Assembly (NCBI GenBank): GCA_007123775.1
Contig: SLGK01000263.1
Coordinates: 1-34,822, forward strand
Source of the DNA: Anaerolineae bacterium
GTDB lineage: Bacteria; Chloroflexota; Anaerolineae; Promineifilales; Promineifilaceae
Length of the DNA: 34,822 nucleotides
Direction: 5' to 3'
The notes under the pieces: model-generated
Databases searched by the model: none
Told to the model about the DNA's origin: nothing
The model's input: the letters and a program-made list of their open reading frames with translations, nothing else
Shown here: piece after piece, positions 17,833 through 26,206 of the stretch
How positions within the stretch are numbered: position 1 is the stretch's first letter
Layout: each line of letters starts with the position of its first letter
Made by a program: the position numbers and the translations under genes

Positions 17833-19701
17833 TTATACTTCCCTATCATCCAGGCGAAACAGGAGGTTGCGCCAGTTGATAATCAGCAGCAGGAGAATGA
17901 GCAGTTGGTAGCCCCAGTGCGTGGCTACCTGGCGGGTAAGCGTCGTTAGGTTGGCCGTCTCTCCTGCGGTCAACCATTGTCCGGCAGCCAGAAAGCCCAC
18001 GGCTACGGCCGTTAGCAGGAAAATCTGGCCGGTGAATTTAACGGCCGTATATACCAGAAAAGCCCACTTATCCATATAGCGGCTAAAGTTGACCCTGGGC
18101 AGGGCCAGCGCATGGCGCAAATGGAAAAACAGTCCCTCGGTCGTGTCGGCCAACTGTTCCAGGCGCAGAAAAGTTCGGTTGTTGACGCCGCGACTTAGCT
18201 GCCGGGCCGCGTTGCGGCTGACCCGCCGCCGTACCCGCTGGGCGTGGTAATCGGTAAAACGCTGATACTCGGCCAAAATATCCAGCTGGGGATAAAGCCG
18301 CAGCGAGAGGGTGTCAAACAGTAGAATGGAGCGAATCAGCCGCAGTACGTGAAAGTCAATCGTCACGCCATGCTTTTGGGCCGTCTGAATCAGGCCAAGC
18401 CACTGCAAAGCGGAGGTGCGCTCCTGCCAGGTGGCGCTGCGGGCGCTGCCGGCAAAAACGTAGACCATCTGCCAATTGTGGGTTTCCAGCTCCTTCGTAA
18501 ACTCCAGCACGTCAATGGAAGGCAGCGGTTCTAGCAGAATGAGGGTGGCACGGGCCATATTGAGCGGATCATTTTTGGTGGCGTAGTGCATGTTTTGTTG
18601 CAAGGCACGCCGCTTGGTACGGCCGACGGCGCTGACGGACCCAAAGTCGATAAAGGTCAGGCGGCTGTTGGGGCCAACGATGATGTTGTCGGGATGGGGG
18701 TTGGCGTGGAAAAAGAGATGTTCGTGCCAGCCCCAATAGTTGACCCAGGTCAGCCGCCGGGCCACTTTTTTGAAGTCAATGTTGAGCCGTTTGGCCAGCT
18801 CCAGCACCGGCTTGTTGTTTTGCTCGATGGCCGCCAGCAGTTCCCACATCCAGATGCCGTTGACAAAATCTTCAACAATGACTTCTTCGCCAGAGAGGTC
18901 GAAATGGATGCGAGGCGCGGTGAAGAACTTTTTGCCCGATTTTTTGGCCGCCCGCCGGAAGGAGACCTGATAGCGGGCCTCTTGCACGAAGTCCAGTTCT
19001 TCGATCAGGGCCTCCCGGAACTCCTGGCGGACGCTCTCGCTGTAGCCGGGTCCTAGGATGGTCAGGAATTCGACAAAGCGCAGCAACCATTCCAGTATCT
19101 TCAGGTCGGCCATGAACATTTCACCGGCACCGGGGCGGCGGACCTTGACCACCACTTTTTGGCCGTCATGGAGGCGGGCCTGGTAGACGCAGGCCACGGC
19201 CGTTGACCCCACCGGTTCGGGATCAAATTGGGCGAAGGTAGCGGTTAACGGCCGTTGCGTCACCCGCTCAACCATAGCCACCGCTTGCTCCGGGGGAAAG
19301 GGGGGCACTTTGTCCAACATGCGCGATAGCTCCACGCTGTATTCCCAGGGAATCAGGTCCAGGCGCATGGCCATGTGCTGCCCGATCTTGACAAACGTAC
19401 CACCGGCCCGTTCAAAGGTGCGGCGCAACCGTACTGCTCGCCGCTGCGGCGTGTCTACTCTTCGCAGCCAATCTACCGCCACGCCGCCAACAAAACGAAG
19501 CAGCAGCCCCAGCCAGACCAGCAGGCGACCCCACACCCGCCAGCGGCTGGCGCGAAAAGAGACCGTTCGCATTTTGGGTGGGGCCGTTTCGCCCACTTTG
19601 GCTTGAACAAACTGGCGGCGCGGCAGGCTGGCCAGTTTACCCGGCTGTCCGGGGTCTCGTCGGGCTTTAATGAAGTTTAGGGGTGCTGACTGCTTTTCCA
19701 T
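17833..19701 (-). CDS. UbiB/ABC1-family paralogue with Asn at the catalytic Asp position (possible pseudokinase)
   Basis: About 622 residues from ATG 19701 (MEKQSAPLNF); a longer reading to 19785 runs through palindromic repeat DNA and is unlikely. It is clearly paralogous to the next gene: FVKIGQ (about 103-108), Lys186 in VVVKV, DFG at 352-354 and two C-terminal hydrophobic segments. The catalytic-loop motif is HANPHPDN (332-339), so the Asp expected in HAD is Asn334. The codons GCC AAC CCC are clear in the sequence. Asp-to-Asn at this position normally abolishes phosphotransfer, so it may be a regulatory partner of the intact copy. It ends 2 bp before the second UbiB gene. Confidence 0.9.
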   Translation of the reverse strand: MEKQSAPLNFIKARRDPGQPGKLASLPRRQFVQAKVGETAPPKMRTVSFRASRWRVWGRLLVWLGLLLRFVGGVAVDWLRRVDTPQRRAVRLRRTFERAGGTFVKIGQHMAMRLDLIPWEYSVELSRMLDKVPPFPPEQAVAMVERVTQRPLTATFAQFDPEPVGSTAVACVYQARLHDGQKVVVKVRRPGAGEMFMADLKILEWLLRFVEFLTILGPGYSESVRQEFREALIEELDFVQEARYQVSFRRAAKKSGKKFFTAPRIHFDLSGEEVIVEDFVNGIWMWELLAAIEQNNKPVLELAKRLNIDFKKVARRLTWVNYWGWHEHLFFHANPHPDNIIVGPNSRLTFIDFGSVSAVGRTKRRALQQNMHYATKNDPLNMARATLILLEPLPSIDVLEFTKELETHNWQMVYVFAGSARSATWQERTSALQWLGLIQTAQKHGVTIDFHVLRLIRSILLFDTLSLRLYPQLDILAEYQRFTDYHAQRVRRRVSRNAARQLSRGVNNRTFLRLEQLADTTEGLFFHLRHALALPRVNFSRYMDKWAFLVYTAVKFTGQIFLLTAVAVGFLAAGQWLTAGETANLTTLTRQVATHWGYQLLILLLLIINWRNLLFRLDDREV

Positions 19702-19711
19702 AAGATAGGGC

Positions 19712-19775
19712 AGACGTATTCCGTATTGCGTATTGCGTAGTTCTCTCTGATTATGCAATACGCAACACGCAATAT
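19712..19775. repeat. TACG-rich palindromic repeat upstream of the first UbiB-like gene
   Basis: Composed of TATTGCG/CGCAATA units with a central ttctctctga. Its reverse complement shares cagagagaa, then CGCAATACGGAATACG, with the repeat at 8673-8735, which shows one dispersed family present in both orientations. It lies in the 122-bp gap between the 144-residue protein gene and ATG 19701. Confidence 0.85.
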
Positions 19776-19823
19776 GCTTTGTCAACCACCGGAGGTTCTA
19801 AAGAGCCGCTGCTTTTTAGCGTA

Positions 19824-20258
19824 CTACAGGCGCCAGACATCCAGGGCGTCAGAGACGTCACGGATGCGGCGGCGCACGCGGCGGCGGGTTGATTTGGTGT
19901 TGAGGGCGTCGGCCACCTCGGCCGGAATGTCGCTGGCTTCGCGCAGCGACTCGCTCAGCGCTTCACCCATGTTGGGAACAAAGTCTCGAATAGCGCCATC
20001 CTTCTTCTTGCGGGCCGATTTTTTTCTGGCTTTTTCATAGCGGTCTGTGCCTTTGGCTACGGCTCGCGCCGCCTGGCGAATGGCCCGACTGATGCCGGCC
20101 TCAAACTCTTGCACGTCTTCCAGGCCGTCGGAATAACGATTCTTCTTTTTCCTCTTTTTCTTCGATTTATTGTCTAGCACCAGCGGCCGGCCGCGCTCGC
20201 GCAGCGAACCTAACCGCGAGGTAGTAGTGGTGTCTTTTCTATCGGTTGTGTCTGACAT
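19824..20258 (-). CDS. Small lysine/arginine-rich protein of unknown function (144 aa)
   Basis: No family is assigned with confidence. It has an excellent AAAGGAGG about 7 bp upstream of ATG 20258, so it is a real gene. Features are a Lys-rich patch (KSKKKRKKKNRYSDGL, about 31-46), a mid region rich in Ala/Arg/Glu likely to be helical (about 50-85), a second basic patch (KARKKSARKKK, about 76-86) and a C-terminal RRRVRRRIRDVSDALD helix. No signal peptide or membrane segment. High basic charge would allow binding to nucleic acid, polyphosphate or the acidic membrane surface. It is the second gene of the minus-strand operon leading into the UbiB-like and FHA-ABC genes. The many Ser/Thr near the N terminus (DTTTTSR) could be phosphorylation sites for FHA recognition; that is speculation. 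Confidence 0.75.
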   Translation of the reverse strand: MSDTTDRKDTTTTSRLGSLRERGRPLVLDNKSKKKRKKKNRYSDGLEDVQEFEAGISRAIRQAARAVAKGTDRYEKARKKSARKKKDGAIRDFVPNMGEALSESLREASDIPAEVADALNTKSTRRRVRRRIRDVSDALDVWRL

Positions 20259-20338
20259 AAGAGCCTCCTTTGCTTAAAATGCTTTTCTCCGTGAACCTCC
20301 GTGACTCCTCTGTGAATCTCCGCGTTACTTCTTACAGT

Positions 20339-20614
20339 TCAGGCAAAGGGGAAAAGGAGATTACCCCGTTTCCGTTTTTTTCTTTTCTTGCGGTAGACCA
20401 TGACAATGGGGACCAATACTTTGCCTTCGGCCTCTTCACCCAGCTGGTAATTGACCTCCTCAATCACGTCTACCACTTCGTCCCAGAGCTTACCCTGGCC
20501 TCGCTTGAGCCGTTTGATATGCTTGCGACGCTGTTTGCCCAGATCGATAACGATAGGCTGCGTTACCTCAACTGCGGTCTCTTCCACTTCATCCTCATAA
20601 TCTCTGTTTTCCAT
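20339..20614 (-). CDS. Small acidic-N/basic-C protein of unknown function (91 aa)
   Basis: Start taken at ATG 20614 (MENRDYEDEVEE), with GGAGA about 11 bp upstream; a longer in-frame reading to 20713 is possible but lacks such a signal. The protein has an acidic N terminus, a central QPIVIDLGKQRRKHIKRL strand-and-basic-helix motif, a VVDVIEEVNYQLG helix, then VLVPIVMVYRKKRKKRKR and a hydrophobic tail. The pattern looks conserved and compact rather than random, but I cannot name the family with certainty. It is probably the first gene of the operon ending with the lipoprotein, with 80 bp before the next gene. The basic KKRKK motif is shared in style with the 144-residue neighbour. Confidence 0.65.
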   Translation of the reverse strand: MENRDYEDEVEETAVEVTQPIVIDLGKQRRKHIKRLKRGQGKLWDEVVDVIEEVNYQLGEEAEGKVLVPIVMVYRKKRKKRKRGNLLFPFA

Positions 20615-20944
20615 GGCGTTGGGCTTCTCCTTTGCAATTGACAAACGACGAAGCGATTCGAGATCGTTCGTCGTGTTCATCGCATAGCGGTGTGTCCTAT
20701 GGTGCGGACACATATTTACTGTTAGCTACTAGAACCTGGAGACTACTAAAAATCACACATCTATGTAACCGATCATAAGGATTTAGCCGATACCTGTCAA
20801 GGCGAGGTGAGAATAACTGTTGTGGACCAGACAATGGTTGATTACAATGGTGGGTACAGGCGCTAGGGCATTGGCTGTTAGCCACATCCGGCTTATAGTT
20901 GATTTGGGGGGCGCTGCGGACTGGTTGGTGAAGCTAATTCAGCA
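20615..20944. promoter_or_regulatory. Divergent intergenic region (probable promoters)
   Basis: About 330 bp between the minus-strand UbiB/FHA-ABC operon and the plus-strand PPTase gene. No gene, tRNA or strong hairpin was recognised. It is less GC-rich than its surroundings and must hold promoters for both directions, but I cannot place -35/-10 boxes with confidence. Confidence 0.4.
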
Positions 20945-21706
20945 ATGGATCACTTTGCCCCAGCCACATTGAAACATATGATAAAGTTGCAGCTACCATC
21001 ACAAACGGCCGTTGACGTTTGGGCGGTCGATTTAGATACGAAAGAACTTGCTCACTATGAAGCCTTTCTGTCAGTTGACGAACAGGAGCGAGCGAGCCGT
21101 TTTCGTTTTGAACGTGACCGGCATCGCTATATTGTCGGACGCGGCTGCCTGCGCTATCTAGTCGGTCAATATCTGGCCATTTCACCGGCAAAAATTGTGT
21201 TTGCTTATAATGATTATGGCAAGCCCTACCTTCGCGCTCAACCGGAACAACCCGATTTACGTTTCAATGTGACCCATTCACAGCAGTTTGCTTTGCTGGG
21301 GCTTACCTGGGGTAGACGGCTGGGCGTGGATATAGAGGTAATACGGCCGTTTGCTGATTTGGCTGACCTGGTGAGCCGCTTTTTTGCACCAGAAGAAGTA
21401 TCTGTGTGGAAAACCGTACAGCCAGCGCAGCAGATTGAAGCGTTTCTTTACGGCTGGACGCGCAAAGAGGCGTTCATCAAGGCAATCGGTGATGGTCTCT
21501 CATATCCCCTAGACCAGTTTGTAGTCAGCCTGCATCCCAGCGAGCAGGCCCGACTAATAGCTATAGGAAACAGCCTAAGCGCCGCCCAGAATTGGAAAGT
21601 AATCTCGTTACGGCCGTTTCCCCAAACTATTGCTGCTATCGTTGTCGAAAACAGCGAAGACACAAATATCAAAAACCAGTGGCAACGTTTGCGAAATAAA
21701 CGATAG
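20945..21706 (+). CDS. Sfp-type 4'-phosphopantetheinyl transferase
   Basis: About 253 residues, the normal length for the Sfp/Gsp/HetI family. It carries FNVTHS (near residue 108), GVDIE (near 126) with the Mg-binding acidic residues, and the WTRKEAFIKAIGDGL motif (about 176-190). The enzyme moves phosphopantetheine from CoA to the serine of carrier domains. The plausible clients are Ser653 of the PKS, and Ser44 and Ser1147 of the NRPS, about 10-20 kb away on the same strand but separated by the minus-strand operon. ATG 20945 has no clear Shine-Dalgarno; Met12 (20978) is an alternative. It is followed by a short palindromic repeat and the cyclase gene. Confidence 0.93.
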   Translation: MDHFAPATLKHMIKLQLPSQTAVDVWAVDLDTKELAHYEAFLSVDEQERASRFRFERDRHRYIVGRGCLRYLVGQYLAISPAKIVFAYNDYGKPYLRAQPEQPDLRFNVTHSQQFALLGLTWGRRLGVDIEVIRPFADLADLVSRFFAPEEVSVWKTVQPAQQIEAFLYGWTRKEAFIKAIGDGLSYPLDQFVVSLHPSEQARLIAIGNSLSAAQNWKVISLRPFPQTIAAIVVENSEDTNIKNQWQRLRNKR

Positions 21707-21712
21707 ATGTTA

Positions 21713-21743
21713 GACGACGGACCATCGTCCCTTGTCCGCCGTC
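21713..21743. repeat. Short GACGGAC inverted repeat after the PPTase gene
   Basis: gacgacggac (21713-21722) pairs with gtccgccgtc (21734-21743) at 9 of 10 positions. It is built of the same GACGGA/TCCGTC units as the in-frame NRPS insertions at 5976-6042 and 6699-6766. It may act as a weak terminator or mRNA hairpin between the PPTase and cyclase genes. Confidence 0.55.
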
Positions 21744-21770
21744 CATTGTCTCTAAAGAGAGGTGCGATCA

Positions 21771-23561
21771 GTGATCAGCCAAACAATTGTTCATATCCGG
21801 GATAACCTGGAAGAGATGCGCCACCTGATACAGCGTCTCGATAGTACAGTTGACCAACAGCAGCAAACTCTCATCACTACTCATTCCGAACTGCTCAAGG
21901 AACAAGCTAAACAATCAGGTGATGAACTATCACTGCTGCTTGGGTTCATGAAGCGCACGCTCCAAGACCTGGAAAAGCGGATTGAGACGCAAACCAAAGA
22001 GCAGGCTCAGCTTAAAGCCCTACAAGAAATCGGGGCGGTCATTAACTCCTCACTAGACCTCAACGAAGTTCTCAAAAGTGTCATGGATGCCATCATTGAC
22101 CTGACCCAGGCCGAACGGGCAATCTTGCTACTCAACAAAGAGGAAACTGGTGAACTAGATGTCCAGGTAGCCCGCAATATGGATCGGGAAACAATCGAAC
22201 AGGCCCAATCCTTTGAGATCAGCCGCAGCATTGTCCACAGCGTAGCCCAAAGCGGCACACCGGTTGTCACCACCAACGCGCAATCTGATCCGCGCTTTTC
22301 CAGCCAAAACAGTATCATTAGCTACAATTTACGCTCAATTCTATGTGTGCCGCTCAAAATCAAAGAGACCATTACCGGCGTTATTTACGCGGATAATCGG
22401 GTGGCCTCTGGCATTTTTGCTGAGCATGATCGGAACATGCTGGCCGCATTCGCCAACCAGGCGGCGGTTGCCATTGAAAATGCCCGCCTTTTTCGTGAAA
22501 TTCGCAACCATTTAGCTGAAATCACCGAGATGAAAGAGCTAATGGACAATGTGTTTGCTTCCATTGCCAGCGGCGTTATCACCATTGATGACGAAGACCG
22601 GATCGCTCTGGTCAACCAGGCAGCCGAGCGCATTTTAGGCCTGGCTTCAGAATCAATCTTGCAACAAACCTACCGCAACCTATTATCTACCCTCAGTATG
22701 CCGGTAGAGCCACTTATTGCCGATGTGCGTCACACCGGAGGCATTCAAAATACCGAAGTGGATATTGCCGTACCCAAACGTACTGGCCTGACGACTCTGA
22801 ATATCACCTTTTCACCCCTGCGTGACGGTGAACAATCGGCCCTGGGCGTAGCTATGGTCCTTGACGATGTATCGGAGAAGAAGCGGCTGGAAAGCGTACG
22901 ACGCTATTTGCCGCCGGCACTCGTGGACCAGGTGCGTGACCTGGATGCAGCCCAACAGCCACAGCGGCGAGACATCACCGTTCTGTTTGCCGACATACGC
23001 GGCTTCAGCACTTTTAGCGAACAATTGGACCCGGAGAAGTTGGTCCAAATTATCAACGGCTACTTTACGGAAGCAGTGCAGGCCATTACTCAGTATGAAG
23101 GGCTAACCGATAAATTTATGGGAGATGCGGTTATGGCCCTCTTTAACACCCCGCTTAATCCCCAGGCACACCATGCCGAGCGAGCGGTATACACAGCCCT
23201 GATGATTCAAGAGCGAATGGCTAGGTATTATGCCGACTTGCCTGAACAGCATCAGCTACACTTTGGCGTAGGCATTCATACCGGTGAAGCAGTTGTAGGC
23301 AATGTGGGTAGCCACTTACGTAAGGATTACTCGGCTATTGGTGATGCGGTTAACCTGGCCAAACGACTGCAAGAAAACGCCGCGCCTGATCAAATAATTG
23401 TGAGCCGGGCTGTTTATGATGCGGTTAAGGATCTGGTGGTAGTTGAAGCATTGCCTCCCATGCAAGTTAAGGGGCGACAAGCGCTGGAACAAGTCTATTT
23501 GCTGCACGGGTTGGCTGAACCTGGTGCAACCCCATCATCGGGCCATTCTCAATTACATTGA
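21771..23561 (+). CDS. GAF-PAS-class III adenylate cyclase
   Basis: 596 residues from GTG 21771, chosen over GTG 21762 because AGAGAGG (about 21756-21762) is correctly spaced only for 21771. An N-terminal coiled coil (about 10-85) is followed by GAF (about 90-240), PAS (about 255-375) and a class III nucleotide cyclase domain (about 400-590). The metal-binding aspartates are in LFADIRGF (Asp408) and KFMGDAV (Asp452). Lys448 and Asp519 (in KDYSAIGD) are the adenine-specifying pair, and Asn528/Arg532 in NLAKRL are transition-state residues. It should therefore make cAMP in response to a ligand or redox signal sensed by GAF/PAS. No membrane segment. The gene contains no copy of the ACGGCCGT octamer that is common in most other genes here. 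Confidence 0.93.
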   Translation: MISQTIVHIRDNLEEMRHLIQRLDSTVDQQQQTLITTHSELLKEQAKQSGDELSLLLGFMKRTLQDLEKRIETQTKEQAQLKALQEIGAVINSSLDLNEVLKSVMDAIIDLTQAERAILLLNKEETGELDVQVARNMDRETIEQAQSFEISRSIVHSVAQSGTPVVTTNAQSDPRFSSQNSIISYNLRSILCVPLKIKETITGVIYADNRVASGIFAEHDRNMLAAFANQAAVAIENARLFREIRNHLAEITEMKELMDNVFASIASGVITIDDEDRIALVNQAAERILGLASESILQQTYRNLLSTLSMPVEPLIADVRHTGGIQNTEVDIAVPKRTGLTTLNITFSPLRDGEQSALGVAMVLDDVSEKKRLESVRRYLPPALVDQVRDLDAAQQPQRRDITVLFADIRGFSTFSEQLDPEKLVQIINGYFTEAVQAITQYEGLTDKFMGDAVMALFNTPLNPQAHHAERAVYTALMIQERMARYYADLPEQHQLHFGVGIHTGEAVVGNVGSHLRKDYSAIGDAVNLAKRLQENAAPDQIIVSRAVYDAVKDLVVVEALPPMQVKGRQALEQVYLLHGLAEPGATPSSGHSQLH

Positions 23562-23718
23562 TGAAAACGGCTTTATCACCGACAAGGATTATTCGGCCCT
23601 GACCGACCGGGCAAAGGCTACCCGCGCCCTGGATTTCAACAGGCTAATCGAGCTAGGCCTGATTGAGCGTCATGGCCGGGTGCGCAATACCCACTACCGG
23701 CAAGTGGCGGGAATGTAA
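23524..23718 (+). pseudogene. Winged-helix domain fragment overlapping the cyclase 3' end
   Basis: The reading frame from about GTG 23524 encodes a 64-residue winged helix (RAILNYIDENGFITDKDYSALT, then RALDFNRLIELGLIERHG and YRQVAGM at the end). This is the C-terminal HTH seen in ATP-binding/RecG-like or Fic-associated transcription regulators. It overlaps the last 38 bp of the cyclase gene in another frame and lacks the N-terminal enzyme or sensor part found in those families. It is most simply the 3' remnant of a deleted gene fused onto the cyclase locus, but a stand-alone small DNA-binding protein translated by coupling is possible. Confidence 0.5.
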
Positions 23719-23870
23719 TTAGTTCATGTGTAGACGATGCCCACGGTGTTGAACCAGCCTTGAGCAACAGAAAGTGTGTATTGGCGTGGTTAAATGCCAC
23801 CGAATTGATGCTTCAACTGAGAACTGCCAACGCCGCGAGCAATCGGTCACGCTTGGCCACAATCATATCT

Positions 23871-24884
23871 CTAAGGGAGACGACGCTCTTCCAAGGGCGG
23901 CAGAAACTCACGAGTAAAGAGTACCGCCGGATCAGGTCGCCTTTCCAGCCCCATCGCTTCCATGGCCGCATCAATGTGGGCCTCAATACGCTCAGGTTCA
24001 GCGTCGCCGAAGCCGTGTCCGGCAACCGAGGGGGTCCTGATGAGTCGTTCCACAGCCAGGTCCAGACGAGCCCGTTCCACTTCCTCGTCAATCAACGGAT
24101 CTATCTGTTTCAGAACGGCTATGGCGTTGTCTGGGTTAGCAATTGTATGCTGCCAGCCTCGGATCGTGGCGCGAACAACCCCTCTGACGACATCGGGTTG
24201 CTCCCTGATCATTTCCGGGCGAGTAATCAGGGCCAAACCGTATATTTCGAGACCATATTCAGGGTAGTGGAAGGCAATAATATCATCAGGGTCAATGCCA
24301 ATGCCCTGCAGAGTAATGATAGCGTCTAGGAAAGGAGCGGTGGCGTCTACGCTGCCTTCGACCAGCAGAGGCTCCCGCAGTTCTGGGGCCACACTATTCC
24401 AGTTAACGCTGTCGGGGTCCAGGCCTACAGCTCGAGCAAAAGCCGGAAACATGATTCTTGAAGCGGAACCGGACGGCGCGGCCAGTTCACGACCGGCCAG
24501 GTCCAGAGGTGTCTCGATGCCGCGATCGGCCAGGGTCAGTATAGTCAGCGGCGAATAATCCCACATGATGGCTACTGCCGTCAAGGCTTCATCCGGATTT
24601 TCGGCATTGAACTGCAACAAGACGCCGAAGTCGGCGATGCCGAAATCATAAACGCCGCCGGCCACTTTACTGATGGTGTCACCCGATCCAAAACCTCGAT
24701 CTATAGTGATATCAATACCTTCATCGGCATAGAATCCCTCGGCGTTAGCCACTGGATAGGCCGCATAAACACCCTGCCAGGCCCAATCCGTGGCCAGGCT
24801 AACCGATGCTTCCCTATCTAGTAAACCACAGCCGACCAGAAGCAGAGGAATCAAGCAAACTAGAAACAACATTTTCTTTTTCAT
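23871..24884 (-). CDS. ABC transporter substrate-binding lipoprotein, NMT1/THI5/SsuA-like (orphan)
   Basis: 337 residues with signal peptide MKKKMLFLVCLIPLLLVGC; the lipobox LVGC places the Cys at residue 19. AAGGAGT lies about 8 bp upstream of ATG 24884. Features of the NMT1-like family are the N-terminal strand followed by GFYADEGIDITIDRG, the GIADFG segment and LAAPSGSASR. Members bind thiamine precursors (hydroxymethylpyrimidine), sulfonates, nitrate, riboflavin and similar ligands. The mature protein shows no clue to a single ligand. No permease or ATPase gene is within the window, so it is either an orphan that uses a remote transporter or a survivor of a lost operon in this decayed region. 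Confidence 0.9.
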   Translation of the reverse strand: MKKKMLFLVCLIPLLLVGCGLLDREASVSLATDWAWQGVYAAYPVANAEGFYADEGIDITIDRGFGSGDTISKVAGGVYDFGIADFGVLLQFNAENPDEALTAVAIMWDYSPLTILTLADRGIETPLDLAGRELAAPSGSASRIMFPAFARAVGLDPDSVNWNSVAPELREPLLVEGSVDATAPFLDAIITLQGIGIDPDDIIAFHYPEYGLEIYGLALITRPEMIREQPDVVRGVVRATIRGWQHTIANPDNAIAVLKQIDPLIDEEVERARLDLAVERLIRTPSVAGHGFGDAEPERIEAHIDAAMEAMGLERRPDPAVLFTREFLPPLEERRLP

Positions 24885-25351
24885 GAACGTTTACTCCTTG
24901 TGTTTGAGCGTATTCAGGAATCAATAGGTTGAGGTGCTTATCAGGGTGCGCCGATAGAATTGAACGGTAGTTCGCAACAGTACAGCGCAATCCCAAAAGA
25001 AGCGCCTTAGATTGTTGAGATGAAGCAATAATCGTACATGATAGTGCCAACGCAGTGTGCGGTGCAAGTAAGTAGAAGCTATACTCAAAAGTATGGCACA
25101 GTTGTCTTAGATGAGAATAGTGACAAATGTCACTAGATGGTCCGAGTCAGCCCGCAATTGTGGAAACATGTTAGGAAACGTCGCCGTTTTGGTATCGATC
25201 AACAAAAGTTCAAACGTAAGATGGCGTTGGTACATGAACCGAAAGCGCACGTATTTTTCACCAACGACACCACAACGGCGGAAGTTGCTATTTAAGACCT
25301 GGGAATAGACGGCCTTTTTGAGTCACCCAGGCCCATGGCAGACAGAGTGAG
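24885..25351. other. Non-coding or decayed stretch
   Basis: About 470 bp with lower GC content. It holds the upstream region of the substrate-binding protein gene (to about 25000). The rest shows only short frames without ribosome binding sites or recognisable motifs. No RNA gene was recognised. Confidence 0.5.
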
Positions 25352-25493
25352 TTGACCGAGACGGGCGTGATTATACCGGTAGGTGAGGGGACAACGGCCG
25401 TTAACATGAGTTTAAAGCGGATGGCAGCCTCAGTCCTGGCCTACCTGCGGGCCTGGGACGTGGTGCGGATGCTGACCCACCGGGAGCTGGTGG

Positions 25494-25763
25494 GTGCGCC
25501 GCTGGCCTACCTGCTGGTGCCGGCGGGTGCGTGTGGCCGGACTGTTGGTGGTCCACCAGTCGCCGCCGACGGCCAAAGGCTTTCAACGACTGACGTTGCA
25601 GCCGGGCGAAACACAGAAAGTGGCCTTTCCGGTGGGCCGAGAACAATTACAATACCTGGATGAATCGATGTGCCTGACGGTGGAACTGGGCCAGTTTGAG
25701 CTGATGGTGGGCGGCAGTTCCGACCGCGCCATCAGTGTGACGTCGACGGTTGAGAAGGCATGA
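25494..25763 (+). pseudogene. Remnant of a glycoside hydrolase family 3 C-terminal (FnIII-like) domain
   Basis: One frame encodes KGFQRLTLQPGETQKV followed by LTVELGQFELMVGGSSDRAI. This is the fibronectin III-like domain that ends GH3 beta-glucosidases and beta-xylosidases, including its usual GEFEVMVGGSS-type end. The large catalytic domains are absent, and upstream DNA (25352-25500) gives no GH3 sequence in any frame I checked. The segment that normally reads RPxKELKGF is shortened to SPPTAKGF. It is best read as the 3' relic of a deleted GH3 gene; two ACGGCCG-type sites nearby suggest it once belonged to the core-like genome. Confidence 0.65.
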
Positions 25764-25785
25764 TGGCTACAAAACTGAAATCAAA

Positions 25786-25845
25786 CTGGGTAGACGCTTT
25801 AAGCGTGATGTGCGACTGAGAAATCATCTCGCCTAAAGCGTCTCA
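25786..25845. terminator. Imperfect inverted repeat, possible terminator
   Basis: agacgctttaagcg pairs with cgcctaaagcgtct across about 25 bp. There is no T-run immediately after the stem, so intrinsic termination is uncertain. It lies between the GH3 relic and the convergent 102-residue ORF, where a terminator for either side would make sense. Confidence 0.4.
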
Positions 25846-25897
25846 ATTGCTTAACGTCTGGCACTCAGACGCATCAGCTAGATAGCTGAGCCAGGCG

Positions 25898-26206
25898 CTA
25901 TCTCCCCGGATACGAGAAATCCTCATGCTCAACAGTCAGATGACCATTGGCTCGAACTGACGATTTTGTTTCGTCATAGAGCGGTGAATTCTTGGGCGGC
26001 AAAATCCACCGTAAATCGCCCGGTCGAAATGTAGGAATCTCTATGGGGTATTTAATTTTGGGCGTAGGGTCCCCCGGTTTACTCGGCTGGATTTCAACCA
26101 CGATCTGCTTTGGGGGCACGTCTTTCAGAATCAGGTCACCAGAAATCCGAATATTTTGCCCACTTCTGGTCAGGTGCTGCATCACAAAAACATTATCTGA
26201 ACTCAT
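25898..26206 (-). CDS. Hypothetical 102-aa beta-rich protein
   Basis: ATG 26206 has AGGAG about 8 bp upstream, which supports a real gene. The sequence is beta-rich (NIRISGDLILKDV, KQIVVEIQP) with many Pro, Lys and Gly residues, no signal peptide and no membrane segment; it looks like a small sandwich-fold or adaptor protein. It shows no match to a family I know. It is isolated: a relic and hairpin downstream, and a 378-bp AT-richer gap upstream. Confidence 0.55.
   Translation of the reverse strand: MSSDNVFVMQHLTRSGQNIRISGDLILKDVPPKQIVVEIQPSKPGDPTPKIKYPIEIPTFRPGDLRWILPPKNSPLYDETKSSVRANGHLTVEHEDFSYPGR

Noticed and set aside
25111..25308. Short + strand frame of 65 codons, and an overlapping frame resembling a transposase fragment
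   Set aside because: No ribosome binding site and no recognisable domain; similarity to a transposase is too vague to report.
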